Shown piece after piece: positions 1-13,029 of a DNA stretch of 64,000 nucleotides. Position numbers and translations under genes: made by a program. The DNA comes from Drosophila persimilis (Eukaryota > Arthropoda > Insecta > Diptera > Drosophilidae): NCBI RefSeq assembly GCF_003286085.1, contig NW_020825288.1, forward strand, positions 6,944,001 to 7,008,000, given 5' to 3'. How positions within the stretch are numbered: the stretch's first letter is position 1; every line of letters starts with the position of its first letter. The notes under the pieces were generated by a model. The model searched no databases. It saw only the letters and a list, made by a program, of their open reading frames with translations, and was not told the DNA's origin.

Positions 1-1218
1 TTCACGAGTGGATTGAAATTCAAACGAATTTCGCATTGAAACGTAAGCGAAAATCAAATGAAACGCACATTGGAGCTAATATGAGAAGAAATGAAACGAT
101 TTCCATGGAGAACATAAACTATAAAAGAGGGGACAGTAACGATTCCAGTTGGTTGGGTCTGTTCAAGGCATCCGTGTCCCTCAAGACTGATCCAATGACC
201 AAAAGAGCTGGAAATTGTCAGACAAGTTTCCTTTTATAGGGATCGCTAAGATAAGGTCTTGATGTTGTTTAATCATTCTGAAAAATGGTAGTAGTAGGCC
301 CAAAACTGTGGTCCATCGGTTACAAAGTACTTTGGACTATCATACTTATGTTAAATCGTCTTTGATCTTGAAAAGTTTTACAAATTTCTAATGGAATTTC
401 CTCTTTGATTGGTTAAATACTTTTGTTGAGGCTAATCATTTGTTTTTGAAGTTTCTAAAGGTTCCGTTTCGGATAATATGGGGATTGAAACTCCCTCCGT
501 AAAGGGTGAATGAACTTTTCCAAAAGTCCATACAAAATAGGGGGCGTGGAAACTAACACTCATCCATATATCTATGTAAATTCATTACTTAGGGAATTCC
601 ATGTTTCGAAATGAAATATGATCTTAATATTTTTAGAACTATACCTATTTAAAGATCTCCAAAGTATCGGAGAGAACGAATTACAAAATTGCTGAAAAGC
701 TTCCGTTCAAACCGTATAAAAATACATTCACCTCTTTACAAATATTCGATTTAAATTTTCGATGATTTCTCTGTTCGCCGCGGCCCAAAACAACTTCATA
801 AATATCAATTTACGCCCAGTTTTTTCCTCGTTGGATTTCTTGAGCACCATCTGTTCCAATGTGCCCATAGGCACAGGGCCCTGTCAAAGACCAAGTGGAT
901 CTGGATCTCTGGATCTGCTGGGGCTGGCCTGTCCATCATCATCGTTGCCCGATTATTGCTGTTGTTGTTGTTGCTGTTGCACAGGGCCCTGTTCTTTGTC
1001 CCTGGGACGTGGGTTTCCCGGGGCCAATCAGTCAGCGAGGCACTCAGCGAAGCGTGAATGGCAATTGCCGATATCTACACATTCAATTAATAAAATCAAC
1101 AGCAAACACATCGCCAGAGGACCGAAGCGAAGCGGAGCTCTTATCGCCCCGGCCAGGACATGTCATTAGCCAAGCTCCAGTGCCATTCAATCCAGTTGGG
1201 TTCAGTCAGTGCCTGGAT
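1..1218. other. Upstream flank of the first gustatory receptor gene
   Basis: I see no convincing exon here. A TATAAAAA string lies at 715-722, about 500 bp before the receptor start codon. It could be a core promoter but nothing else supports it. Around 950-985 there is a short CTG/TTG microsatellite. The receptor reading frame stays open upstream to 895, but that extension reads as low-complexity, untranslated-looking sequence and I exclude it from the gene. Confidence 0.4.
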
Positions 1219-2580
1219 ATGGACAAGTACAGTCAGCAGAAACGCGGCGGCGGAGGAGTGCTGGCGGAGGCCTGGTCGCGGGGCCTGCTTCTGACGCTGT
1301 ATCGGGCGGCTCGAGTCCTGTCTCTGATCTCCTTTCGCCTGGACCGGGAAGAGTTGCAGCTGAAGCTCCCAAAGAGTGGCAGCCGAAACAGGATACTGGA
1401 AACTGTCTGGCGCTGCCTGGTCGTTCTGACCTATGCGGGTGTCTGGCCACAACTCTCCGCGCATCTGATCACCGATCGGCCGGAGAGCTATGCGGATATG
1501 TTTGCCTTGATGCAGTCCTTTTCGGTGTCCATTTTAGCACTGGTTTCCTTCATCATCCAGGCCAAGGGCGAGGACAAGTTCCGGACGGTGCTCAATCGCT
1601 ACTTGGCCCTGTATCGGCGCATCTGTGCGGTGACCCGCGTGGATCAGCTCTTTCCCATGAAGTTCATAGTGTATTTCCTGCTCAAGCTGCTGCTCACAAT
1701 TGGGGGCTGTGTCCACGAGTTTCCGCCGCTCTTGAAGAACGAGCACTTTGAGGACGCTCGCAACATGGTGGCCGTGATCGTGGGGATCTACATGTGGCTG
1801 GGCACCCTGTTTGTGCTGGATGCCTGCTTCATGGGCTTCTTGGTCTCTGGGATACTGTACGAGCATATGGCCTTCAACATCCTGCTGATGCTGCAGCGTA
1901 TGCAGCCCATAGAGTGCGAGGAGAAGGCAGTCCGAATGAGTAAATACCAGCGGATGCGACTCCTCTGCGACTATGCCGACGAGCTGGACGAGTGTGCCTC
2001 CATCTACAGCGAGCTGTACGGGGTGACGATCGCCTTTCGCCGCATGTTGCAGTGGCAGATCCTCTTCTACGTGTACTACAACTTCATCAGCATCTGCCTG
2101 ATACTCTATCTGTGCATTCTGCACTATCTGAACGCGAACGAGATTGCTCTGGTCTCCCTGGCAATGGCCACCATTAAGCTCTTCAATCTCATCCTGCTGA
2201 TCATGTGCGCGGACTATGCGGTCAGGGAGTCCCAGAAGCCGAATAGATTACCCCTCGACATAGTCTGCACCGATATGGATCAGCGTTGGGACAAGAGTGT
2301 GAGTGCGGTTTGGGAATTTTTCTCATTTCTGAAGCCATCTTTCATGAACTTCCTTTAGGTGGAAACATTTCTCAGCCAGCAGCAAACCCAGCGCCTGGAG
2401 ATCAAAGTCTTGGGTTTCTTTCAGCTGAACAACGAGTTTATACTGCTAATTCTATCCGCTATTATATCGTATCTCTTTATATTGATACAGTTTGGCATTA
2501 CGGGCGGCTTCGAGGCATCCGAAGAGGTCCGCAAGCAGTTCAATTCCAGCAGCCATCAAATTCAAGAACTTTTAAATTAA
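1219..2580 (+). CDS. Gustatory receptor, 7-transmembrane, Gr93a-type by gene order
   Basis: This gene encodes an insect gustatory receptor (7tm_7 family), a ligand-gated cation channel subunit of taste neuron membranes. There are two exons, 1219-2298 and 2359-2580, with a 60 nt GT-AG intron, giving 433 residues, normal for the family. I chose the start MDKYSQQ because the open frame before it is low complexity. About seven hydrophobic segments are visible. The last ends in SYLFILIQF, matching the family TYhhhhhQF signature, and the intron falls just before the conserved C-terminal exon (VETFLSQQ). It stands alone on the plus strand, with three related receptors on the minus strand about 9 kb away. 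That arrangement recalls the D. melanogaster Gr93a plus Gr93b-d set. Family assignment is firm; orthology to Gr93a is inferred from order only. Confidence 0.88.
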
Positions 2581-3774
2581 ATTTCACTACTTGTAAAACT
2601 CTTTCTCTCCCCTACAGTAGTTAGCCGGGCTCATCCTCCATTACCTTGGGTTCACCTTCAGCTACCGGGTTCATTATCGTTCATTATATCTCTCATACCA
2701 CAAAAGTTCTGATACAATTTGGGGATGAGCTCGTTAAGCAAAAGAAAGACCAAAACCAAATAAAAAAGAAATGAGAATTGAAATTTCGACTCTGACACGG
2801 TGTAATTATCATACATATCTCTCTCTCTCTTAACCTCCCCCACTTTCTGGTTGCCTATCCACATGATCAACATCGTCATCGTCATCGCTCAGGGTCGGAA
2901 TCGAGTCAGAGACAGAGACAGAGACAGAGTCTTTGTCTTTGATTATTTTTTGGCGCCAGCGGAGCGTAACGCGCATGTCACGCCTATTATATACTATGTT
3001 TCCGTATATATACTATATGGGAGAGAGGTTATAGTAGGTGCGGCGGCATCTGAACCCAAAGCCGTAGCCGGGACCCTGGATCCGATCCGATCGGACGACC
3101 TGTGGCTGAAAAAAATACGCGACTTGGCCTGCAACTGAATTAATTTTTTTTTTCTACTCTCTGCTCGGCTGCACACGGAGCGGCGGCTGGGAGAGAGTAG
3201 GATGGGTCGCATCGGAGGGGTATCTCCCAATCCCAATCCCTGACACTGACGAGAGAACATTCAAATTTTTGCGCTGTTGCTGTTGCGCTCATTTGGACCT
3301 GGCCAAAACCTGGTCTGGTCTGGCCTGGCCAAGCCATGCATATTTCCGGCCGCCAGAGGTAGATCAGATCCCAGACTCAGACTCAGACCCAGACCCAGCC
3401 CATTCCCATTCCCGTTTCGCTGATTTCCTGCCATTTGGCGCATTTCAAGTATTTTGCAATGTAATTAGTTAGGAAGCTCCCCTTCCAAGTGGGAGTTGGT
3501 GGGGGGGGGGACTGGCTGCTGCATAGCCGGGATGCCGCAAGTTGAAAGATGCCGCCCCCTTTGTGGTGGTGGGAGCTACTTAACATTACTCTGTACACAT
3601 TTAACTAGCGACGTAGTCACACATTACAAGAATGTGAGTTAGATTCAAGGGCCGAAGTTTATAATACCCTACAAAACAAAAATCCACCCCGATACCATAT
3701 AAATGTATGGGCGCTAAACATATTATCTTAAGACGGGCGCTGCCTTCCTTGAAAGTTATATTATATATCCCTTG

Positions 3775-3798
3775 AAACCTAACCTAACCTAACCTAAC
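3775..3798. repeat. Interstitial CCTAA run, about 4.5 copies
   Basis: The pentamer AACCT is repeated without interruption. It equals the canonical insect telomere unit TTAGG read on the other strand. Drosophila telomeres do not use this repeat, so this is most simply a short microsatellite. It sits just before a pyrimidine stretch and an AG, so it also resembles a string of CTAAC branch-point sequences. Confidence 0.8.
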
Positions 3799-6700
3799 AC
3801 TTTTTACAGGAAATCAAAGTCTTTAAGCGAATCTGGAATATTTTCTCTATATCTCGCTATCGTGACACCCTCTCGAAGGGTATACCCAATCCCAGCTGAC
3901 TCCGATTGTATTCCAGGCAGGGCTTAGGGCCCCAGTGGCTTATCAACCAATGCTTTGACCTTTGCAATCCACAGAAGCCCCGCGCAACCGACGCCAAACA
4001 GCACCCGAACGAGCTACGTCATGTTCCACATATTACTTTCACTTACGAATCGGCAGAAACAAAATAGAAACCACAATCACAATCAACAAAAACGTGCAAG
4101 TGAGTGAATGAGTGAGTGGGCTGGCGTGTGGTGGGGTGGGGGGGCAAGGTAGTAAGGTGGCTCTACTGTGGAATATATGGGGGATCGTGCACGCGCTCAT
4201 AAACGTGATACACAACAAACAACTTCATTTGTCATACTCGGTACGAGAGCAGAATGGAATAGGGGGGGGGGAGCACTCAATAAACAAGCGTGCCCAAATG
4301 CTGTTTGAACTTAATTTGTAGAGCTAACCGAGAGGCACACAGTCCACACGGAGACCAGACCACATCCCCAGCTACCGAGAATGAGAACGTGAAATTCCAT
4401 GATTGTGTTGTTGTCGTTGGACTACATTTGTATGATCAGAATGCATAGGAAAATAAGTGGGCGACAGACTCCGACAACCACAACAATGCTCAGATAAAAG
4501 AAAAACATCTGTACATTGTGTTGGAGGAGGTGTGACCCCGACCCCGTACAGGCCCCGGCCCCAGCCCATACCAAATACCCGTTTTGGCCTAAAAACCTAA
4601 AGCCCCAAAACAAGGCGGCACAAAACCAATTAAAAGCTAACGAATTTGGCAATACCCTGCACCACATTTTGGATTTTAATGATAATAATGAAGCTTAGAT
4701 TGTTATTCCGCAACTGATATAAAATATAATTCAGTTGCTGAATGAAAAGAATACAGATTAGATTAGATTAAGTATACATAGATAATACTCAATATTGAGT
4801 AGAGAATTATATCCCTCAGACGTTTACGGGTGACTGGCGAAACACTCCCGCGACTGTACTACTGCTTAGGACTGCATTTTCGTCCTTGGCACGAATAGCT
4901 TATAATAAAACTTAAGTCGTACATCTCCATTATAGCTTTGCCCGCACCTTGAACATTAGTTTGTGCAAGAAATGAGGTCAAGAACCCCCGGGGAAACATT
5001 AGTATCCTCTATATCTTATCTGCCGCATGCACATTATATGTACATATATATTGCATTGCGACACAGTTCCGATAAAGTGACGCATGACCGAGCAGCGGGA
5101 CACCCTACTCACATTCGATCGTATGGCGTATCCAAAAAAAAATATGCTATGGAAGGGAACGACGGCCACTGGCCAAAAGGCCCGAACCGAGCCGAACCGA
5201 ACCGACAATCCAACACGCACACATCGTCCCCCGACCCCGCTGAGATGTTCTGTTATTTGTTATTTGTGTGTTCGATGAACCGAATGTTTGACCCACTTTC
5301 CCACGAATTAACGCACTTTATGGCGAAATGGAATCCACACAAGAGCGTTAGAAAGAGAATAACAGCGAAGTAGAACGCGAGAGAGCAACAGAGCAGCAAA
5401 ACCAAGTCGCCATAAATGAGGTCGACGTCGAGACTACACTCGATCATAAAAAGAATATTGATTTGCAGTTGTTGTTGTTGCTGCTGCTGTATGTTTTTTT
5501 TATTTGTGCTTGTAATTTACGCAACGCTCGCTCGTTTGTCGTTGTCTCTCTCGGCTACTAGTCTTTGCATTCGACTCGACAACAACAGCAGCCAAAGCAG
5601 CACGAGATCAACAACATTTGCAGCAGCAGAGTAGAGGTCGAAGCAGAGCGCTAGCTTTTCGCAGTTGTTGAACTTTTTGCAAGCAGGAGCACAGGCAGAG
5701 GCAGAGGCAGAGCCGGCGGCAGCGGCAGTGGGGCTCCAAAATCTGAAATCAAAAAACCTGTTCCGGGGCCGAGATGGGCTTGCCACACGTCTCTCTTGGG
5801 CAAATCAAAAGCTGTAGCCAAAGCCAACAAAAACTTGACGTAAACGTCCCGCTCCCTCACTCCACTTCATATCGTTCGCTCGCTTCTGCCTTCTGCCGCC
5901 CGTTCTCTTTGCCTGTCCTCTGCCCACCTCACTCTCTTGCTTCTCTGCCCAGTTTTCTGTTTTACTGCTGCCGCTGCCGCTGCCGTTGCCTCTGCTGTTG
6001 ATCTTTGTGGACTGTACTTTTTTGTTGTTTGAATCGCAAAACTTGTTGGTTGAAAGGGGGTTGGGGGTGTGTTGATTGAAATCGATCGGTGGTGCAACGC
6101 AGCCAGCATTAGTCACCCCAAGCTTTGACCTTGCTGCAGTGCATCAGTAGCTGGGGCTGCAATCTGTTCAGCTGCTATTCGGATATCTATAATTTGGTTG
6201 AGCTAAAAGTGATCGCCCGGCCATGTAATTAATAGTGCAACCAACCCTGGAGCAGCATCTTAAACACCCCCTCCGAACTACCCGTCCTGCCACGCCTAGT
6301 GCTTGTCGTTTTTGAAAACGAGCGCATAAATGACGCTTTCCTGTGTACTTAAGGTGTCTAAACTTGACTACCGTGTGGAGTGGAGTGGAGTGGTGTGGTG
6401 TGGTGTGGAGAGTAGAGTGGGCTCCCAGACCTTGCCCAAGACAACAACTTCTGATGCTGCTTCTGCGTCTGCTGCTGCTGCCGCTGCTGCTGTCGATGAC
6501 CATTATTTTAGCTGACGGCGATATATTTGCTCAGCCCTCTCCGTTGTCCACTCGGGGAGCAGCGGTGCGACTCGCATCTGTGCGTTTGTCCGGCCTTGAG
6601 TCCCACCAGTCCACTCAGTTCAGTTCTCTTCTGTTCTGTTCTGTTCTGTTCTTGGGTGTTTGCTACCGGTCGGGCTGGGCTTTGACTTTGGCTTTTTGTT

Positions 6701-9700
6701 TTTGCTGTACCCTTGCTCCACAGATGTACAGGCCAGCCGGCCGCTGAGCGGAGCATGACAAACAGTTGCAGCCAAAGCAAATAATTAGTATACATCGATT
6801 ATCTTGCGCCTCGGCCCAGTCACAGAGTCACAGTCCCACAAAGGGTCTACCTGGGCCCTCGGCTACTGGGCACAGCTTTTTGCCTGCCACCACACAAAAC
6901 AGGATCCATCTCCAGATGTTGGCACGTCGCACACGCGCTGAGGTTGTTCGGATCTACCCTTTGCCAAAAGGGTACTCCAGACTGTGATAAGCAGTTGGCA
7001 GTGCAATGATTAAGGCACACATATTTTCTAGATCAAGAAAAAAAGGTGGGAAAACTGGTCACCCCCCATTCTAAAGAGGTACGATTATAGTTCAGACTTC
7101 ACTGTTGTCTTGATTTCTATACTATCTAAAAGGGTATTTGATGCCTCGATCAATCGAGACCTTGTTGTTGCAGCCTCCAACTGGGCGTGTGCGGCGAGCG
7201 CCTACGCGCGCCCAGCAGCCCACAAAACGAGTTCCCCCTCGCAATACGCATTTCGCAAGACTCCGACACCGATTCGCCACCTCCGAACCGCCGATCCGCC
7301 GATCCACCATGTGTGTGCGGAGTGCAGAGTGCCCATAAAATGCTGTGCTGTGCCAGAAACTGTACCCCGGCCCCAGAGCCCAGAGCATGGAGCGTGGAGT
7401 CGAGTCAACCCGACCAGATCTCGAACCGAAGGAGACGTGTGCTCAGCTCGTGCCAATTTCTTTGGGGGCTCCAACTTTTAAAGTCGCATTGCGAAACGTT
7501 TTGTCTTTCGCTGGTTTTCTGCATATAAATAAGAATATTCACACACGCCCGGGATTGAGTGCATATATCGGGCTATCGGGCATATAGTGTGTGTGTGTTT
7601 GTGTGGGGGTCTGTGCTTAGATGGCAACGCGTCTAGAAAAGGTGGGGCTGCATTTGCATTAAAGTGCCATTTTTAATTAGTTCCATGCATAAAATAAGCA
7701 GCGGGTTGCTACAGTGCCCTGGGGGAAGGCATTGCCATAGATGGGATATATTTTCACAATCGCCTTATATGGCACATATCGTAGTGGATGGATCACATGA
7801 CGGGGGAAATAAAAATTTGATATGAGTATTCTTTGTTTCTTTGATAGAAGGGTAAGATTCGTTCTGGCTAGCTTTGGACTTGGAGGAACGAATAGAAACG
7901 AACCATAAGATTAGCAATAGATAAGCAACAGAACACCAATACGCAATTTTCCATGAGAGGATACGTACATACTACACAATATAACGTATAAGATTAGATA
8001 CGATACCAAGGTGGCGTTAGATCATCAACATATCTGAGCCCTTGAACAAAGCCCTTGCCCAATTGAACAATAAATAAATTAGAACTAATTACTGTCAACG
8101 TTTATTTGAAGTTTTGGTGGGAGTTTTTACCATTGTCTGCCTTAAAAGGCAACAAATTTTTGTGTAAAATCATCAGCGGCTACATTTGAACAATTCTCAG
8201 TGTGTTTCCTGTCCAAAAGCTTTTAGGGCTAATGAATCAGAGATGGCTCCCTTGAATTGGTTGAAATTGTCGGGTCCCAACCATTCCGCACTGCTACCGG
8301 TTACCGCTTAAGATCTTGATTGAATCGGGGCTTTCATCATCATAATCAACATAATGATGATGGAATTTCCTTCATCCGTTCTTCGGTCTTCCCTCTCGGG
8401 CTGAGAGTGTAGCTGTACTTTAGGCCCGGCCAACAACGACAGCTACCGCTACCTGCAGTCAAGGCACTCGAAGCTCCAAGTTCAACTTGGACTGGTGGGC
8501 CCTGTTTGGTTCTTTTGTCTAGTGAAATGTTGAAAGCATCATTAATTTTTGTTGGTATTTTTTTTGTTTATTTTTTATTCTCACTTTATGCCTTAACTTT
8601 AAGTTTAACAAAGTTGCGATGTAAGTATGATAATTGCGGAATGAAAGGAAGGGAAAGATAGAGATAGCGACCAGTAAAGAGAGAGCCAGAACCAAAAAAA
8701 AAATGTGACCCATAATTACCCGGCCAGCAGAACAATCATGGGAAAAATGACTGTAACTTGGCTCAGTCTCTCACTCTACCTCTCCCTCTCAGGCCTCTCT
8801 TTCTCTCTTTTCTCTGTGACTCTGTTGTGTCTCTGATGAAGTACAATTATTTAAGCAATGCTATGTTTTATGATTATCTTGCCGTTTACACAGCACGCAT
8901 AAAAAAAATACGAGAGACCAAAAAGAGAAGTGAGAATCTTAGAGTTCAGTGTCCAGACTTGGAGATACTCCTCACGAAACGCTCTGCTTATAATCTGAGG
9001 GGGAAGACAGGAATTATCTACTCATCGAAACCACAAGAGGCACAGTATAATCTAGTGTTTTGGCTATTACAAATTTTGATATTTCAATAGAGAGGATATG
9101 GATAATCTTGATAGTCATATAATAGACCTTAGAAATCACTAAAGGGTAGATATTATTTTTGAACCAAGCTGTACTTGTATACCTCCAAAAAACAAACAAA
9201 CTCTTACCTCTATATATCAACATTTCATACAAAGTAAATTCTAAATAAACTTTTGTCATAACAATACTTGAAGTGTACCTATTATTTTGTTCTATTTTCT
9301 TTTATAACATTATCCTATAACATAATCAAGTGTATCTTATTGAGAATAATTGAGACCTCATTGCAGGTTTAAAATATAGAATAGAACCATTTTCTGTTAT
9401 GTTAAAGTTTACGTAGATATGTATGTACGTACCATATACCTTTGAATCCTACAAAAAACAGGGTATGCAATTACAGCCCATGAAAAAGCACACACTCTCA
9501 GCAGGAGCAGAACAGATCAGGTCACTCCGGAGCCCCAGTTCCAGTCCCCTCCCGTCCTGTAGATCGCCACAGTTCTGTCAATGCCGAGATAATGTTCATC
9601 GCTTCTTGGGGCAGTTTGATTTTTTGTTGTTTTATTAACGCCGCCGGTCGCAGCTGTGGACGCACCAGCAAGTGCCGCAACAGCAAGTGCACCACCGCAC

Positions 9701-9702
9701 CT

Positions 9703-9703
9703 T

Positions 9704-9737
<34 letters not shown>

Positions 9738-9738
9738 C
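9703..9738. repeat. ATGGGT hexamer microsatellite
   Basis: Five to six perfect copies of ATGGGT in a row. Confidence 0.85.
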
Positions 9739-10299
9739 CGCTGCATTGGACCCCTGCTTCGGACCCTATGCTAATTAGAGCGACGGCCTCGGCCTTGTTT
9801 TTATGCGCATTTTAGCGTGAATTGTCCCACTCTCTCTGCTCAGCTCTGTCTCTGTCTCTGCCTCTATCTCCTTCTCTCTATCTTTTCCTTGGTGCATAAA
9901 TTTTCTGCTCCACGTCAGCATACATGTATAATTAATGCGGAGGCCAACATTCCATGGGAAAATGTTGCAGCGGAACAAACGGTTAAGCGGAAATCGGAAA
10001 TTGGGTCCTGGCCAACCGATTTGAACTTGGTAATATGTATATGCATACCCTACAGAGGGTATCATCAATATTTCGAGGAGTTTGCATTCTCAGTTTTCTT
10101 TGCAAACCACAGAAGATATGATACGATTATAATATTAAAAGAATTTTAATATATTTTCAAATTAATAAATGCAATTATTGTTATTTAATTTAAAAGGAAT
10201 TGCACCCATACTTAAATAAAATATTCAATTTGTAAATAAAACAAACAATAGTGAAATTAAATAGAATTTACTTTGATTTAAAAGTTGTTTTTTTTTAAT

Positions 10300-10680
10300 T
10301 TTAAATTTGAATCACTTTTAAATAAATAAAATATATTTAATTTGTAAGAAATATATTCTTTTTAAAAAGGAAATATATTTATTTAAAATATATATAATTA
10401 AATCAAATATTTTAATTTTAATGTGAAATTTGATTAAATTTGTAAGAAACATATTTAATTTAACTATTAAATTATAATTTAAGAAGGAAATATATTTATT
10501 TTGTATATTAAATATATTTAAATACAATATTTTAATTTTAATATCAAAATGTATTAAATAATTGGTAAACAAATTAGATTGAAATATTAAAATATGTAAT
10601 TTAAATAGGAAGTATATTTATATTAGATATTAAATATATTTTAATCAAATATTTAAATCGTATTAAATAAATGAATTAAA
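10300..10680. repeat. AT-rich tandem repeat, period about 120 bp
   Basis: Three diverged units of roughly 117-122 bp are marked by the recurring string AGGAAATATATTTAT, whose AGG lies at 10368, 10485 and 10607 (AGGAAGTATATTTAT in the third). A second landmark, TTTGTAAGAAA, recurs with similar spacing at about 10341 and 10439. Base composition is above 80 percent A+T and no coding frame is plausible. Similar but more degenerate sequence continues on both sides (10130-10760). It looks like a small satellite-like array 3' of the receptor gene that ends at 11002. Confidence 0.6.
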
Positions 10681-11001
10681 TGACTATGGTCCCTGTTTAT
10701 TTTAGTTATTAAATATTTAACTCAAATATTTTCATATTAATGTTAATGATAAAGTGAAAATAATTTCTCTTACTCCTTATCCACTATAGGGACAAATCTA
10801 TCGGTATTAATTTTATTTTAAAATCTACATAAGTGTAAATATTTCAATTTCAGTGCTTAAACTTTCATCCTGCTTGTCAGAGTATTAGATATTTCGGTCC
10901 AGGTGATATTTCGCTGATATTTCTGCGTGTAACCGCAGGACAGGTGGGTAGATTGGGCCGCGTGGACAGGTGTGTGTTGCAATCAAAAGCGTGACGAGGA
11001 A

Positions 11002-12270
11002 TCAAAATTGCTTCGTCTGAATGCCATACTGAACCAGGAAGGTCAGATATGTGACCATGGCGGAGAGAAAGAACAGGGTGAGCTCGTTGGACACCTCGAA
11101 CATGCCCAAAGGACACACACGCAACTGCTGATGATTAAGGCGGCCCAGAAAGATCTCGAACTGGAAAAAGGACCAAAGTTTCAACTTTCTTGGAGAGCGA
11201 ACTAACTTATCGACACCCACCTTGATGTGGTAGCTTTTGCTCTGTCCAATGGTATAGTTCTCGAGGCTCAAGCGGCGTACCAAACGCGAACCACTGACTG
11301 CCCCATGGACGGCAAGGGTGAGCAGGAGCACGTCAATGAGGAGCTTGAGGACGAGTCCCCAGAGGCTGAAGTGGTACTCCTTGCTCATGATGGCATGGTA
11401 GGAGACCATGGCCATGGCGGAGAGATTCTGAACCAGGGTGAGGAATAGGGGCAGGTCGAAGAGCTGCTGGAAAGAGCAGGTGATCTGGTGAATCTCCTCG
11501 TAAATGGCCAGGCACTCGTCCAGATTGGCGTGGGCTTGGACATCTGGCTGTTGCTGTATGTCATCCTCCTCCTCTTGGTCCTGCAGTGAGCTGAGCTGAG
11601 CACGCAGCTGATGATCCACATAGCGATTCAACTCCGCATAGAGTACCCCAATGCTGAGATAACCCACGAAGCAGAAGTGCATGATCATGCCCGTGCCAAT
11701 GGAGGTGTACAGATCACAAAGAATTGTGAGCAACACCCAGGGGGAGTACTGCCACTGGAAGGCCAGGAACACAAAGGCCAGCGACAATAGCTTAAACATC
11801 AGCAGCGTCAGTTCCAATCTGCCCCCAAAGCCCGCCTCCACAGTCCGTGTCAGGGCCCTCAAGCGACGAAAGAGTCCAAAGAAACTGTTGACCAGGTGTA
11901 GTATCCTTTTCTCGTAGCAGACTTGCAGCACCAGTATGATGACACTGCAGACCAGACATCCGACCAGGCGCAGTCCGAAGAATAACCGCAGATACCAGTC
12001 CGTGTATTGGTCGGCCCAGGCCCCATAGCTATAGCCGTAGAAGCAGCTGCCTAGCACGCGGATCAGTATCGAGAGCCATTTGTATACTTTGCGACTGCTG
12101 GCCTGCAATTTTGAGGTGTCGTCGTGCAGCCCGATCCGAAATGTGGCCACACCAAAGACGGTGGCATAGTAGAAACAGCCGCGAAGCAGACCCGCCGATA
12201 TCCTCGGACCGTTTAGCCATGGAGAGACTCGCGGCATGACTGTGCTCCGGGCGGAGGACGAGCCGGTCAT
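11002..12270 (-). CDS. Gustatory receptor (first of three tandem minus-strand Gr93-type genes; Gr93b position)
   Basis: This is a 7tm_7 gustatory receptor. Exons, transcription order: 12270-11221 and 11160-11002, giving 402 residues. The 60 nt intron (11220-11161; GTGGGT...TTTCCAG) is a multiple of three and has no stop codon, so the unspliced frame also stays open. I treat it as an intron because the two neighbouring receptors are interrupted at exactly the same place (after YHIK here, WHVK and WHTT in the others). Seven hydrophobic segments, a LSLEN stretch before the intron and a final TYLTFLVQYG match the family; the usual QF of the last helix is QY. It is tandem with 13030-14285 and 14430-15703, all three on the minus strand, which implies local duplication. 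Confidence 0.87.
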   Translation of the reverse strand: MTGSSSARSTVMPRVSPWLNGPRISAGLLRGCFYYATVFGVATFRIGLHDDTSKLQASSRKVYKWLSILIRVLGSCFYGYSYGAWADQYTDWYLRLFFGLRLVGCLVCSVIILVLQVCYEKRILHLVNSFFGLFRRLRALTRTVEAGFGGRLELTLLMFKLLSLAFVFLAFQWQYSPWVLLTILCDLYTSIGTGMIMHFCFVGYLSIGVLYAELNRYVDHQLRAQLSSLQDQEEEDDIQQQPDVQAHANLDECLAIYEEIHQITCSFQQLFDLPLFLTLVQNLSAMAMVSYHAIMSKEYHFSLWGLVLKLLIDVLLLTLAVHGAVSGSRLVRRLSLENYTIGQSKSYHIKVGVDKLVRSPRKLKLWSFFQFEIFLGRLNHQQLRVCPLGMFEVSNELTLFFLSAMVTYLTFLVQYGIQTKQF

Positions 12271-13029
12271 GCCATCACCCTATCTTTACATTAAGTAATT
12301 AGTTTCACTATTGATTCACTCCCACTCATCTATCCACTTATCCAATTCGAAGGCTCTTTTACTTTCACCTACTGTTGATGATGGCTTCGGAATATGCACA
12401 GTTGAATGGGATATTTAAGGGCGCTGAGAACTACGAGTAAGTGATAGTTTTTCGACACACAAACAGGCTCTTTCTAAGTACACAGAAAACTAGGATTGTA
12501 TAACTGCCTGGTATATTGAAGGGACCAATTACGGTACCACTGTACCAGGTATAAGGTCGGGAATTGATCAGTTCACGGGCATGATTTGGAGGGCTTCTAC
12601 CACAATGGGTATTGGGTATGTTAAAAATCCATCGAAAGATAGAGCTACCCATCACCCACACAGAAATGACATCACATTGTGGCGAAGTACAAGCCGAAAG
12701 GCAATTTCCTATTGCAATTCAGGGCAAATGTTCCCCGGGCCTAGGCATTGTATTTCAATCATTTTGTGACTGAAATTTTATATTCATTTCACGTCGTTTG
12801 GTAGGTTGGATCACCTTGTAAACGAGTTTAAAGTTAAGTATTCAATATTACGAAAGAGTCATAGGATAATAAATGTGGTCTACAATCCGTTCTGTTTAGA
12901 AGCAGTGCTATTTGAATCAATATTTATTGGTATACAAGTCGAATTTATTTGATACTAGGTGGCAAGCCAGCTCGTGCATCAACCCCCGGCTCACTCGCTT
13001 CTTTCATTTGCCCTTCAAGTGTAGCCACA
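12271..13029. other. Intergenic DNA between two receptor genes
   Basis: This is the shared space between the 5' end of one minus-strand receptor and the 3' end of the next. I see no exon or obvious repeat. It presumably holds the promoter of the 11002-12270 gene, but no clear TATA or initiator pair is visible. Confidence 0.5.

Larger units (their letters stand above)
2581..11001. other. 8.4 kb non-coding interval between receptor genes
   Basis: Frames here are short and composition-driven, and I find no splice-compatible exon. The interval holds poly-G runs (around 3503 and 4262), CAG/CTG-rich stretches (5470-5640, 6460-6500), a CCTAA pentamer run (3775-3798), an ATGGGT hexamer run (9703-9738) and a very AT-rich tandem repeat (about 10300-10680). 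Part of it could be regulatory DNA or the large intron of a gene lying outside the window, but nothing shows that. Confidence 0.5.

Noticed and set aside
895..1218. In-frame N-terminal extension of the first gustatory receptor
   Set aside because: The extra residues (VVVVAVAQ-type low complexity) do not resemble any receptor N-terminus; the start at 1219 gives a normal-length protein.
1534..2124. 196-residue minus-strand frame across the receptor gene
   Set aside because: It is the antisense shadow of a G/C-rich coding exon and has no family resemblance.
3775..3798. CCTAA run as a telomere fragment
   Set aside because: Drosophila lacks TTAGG telomeres and the run is under 25 bp, so a microsatellite is enough.
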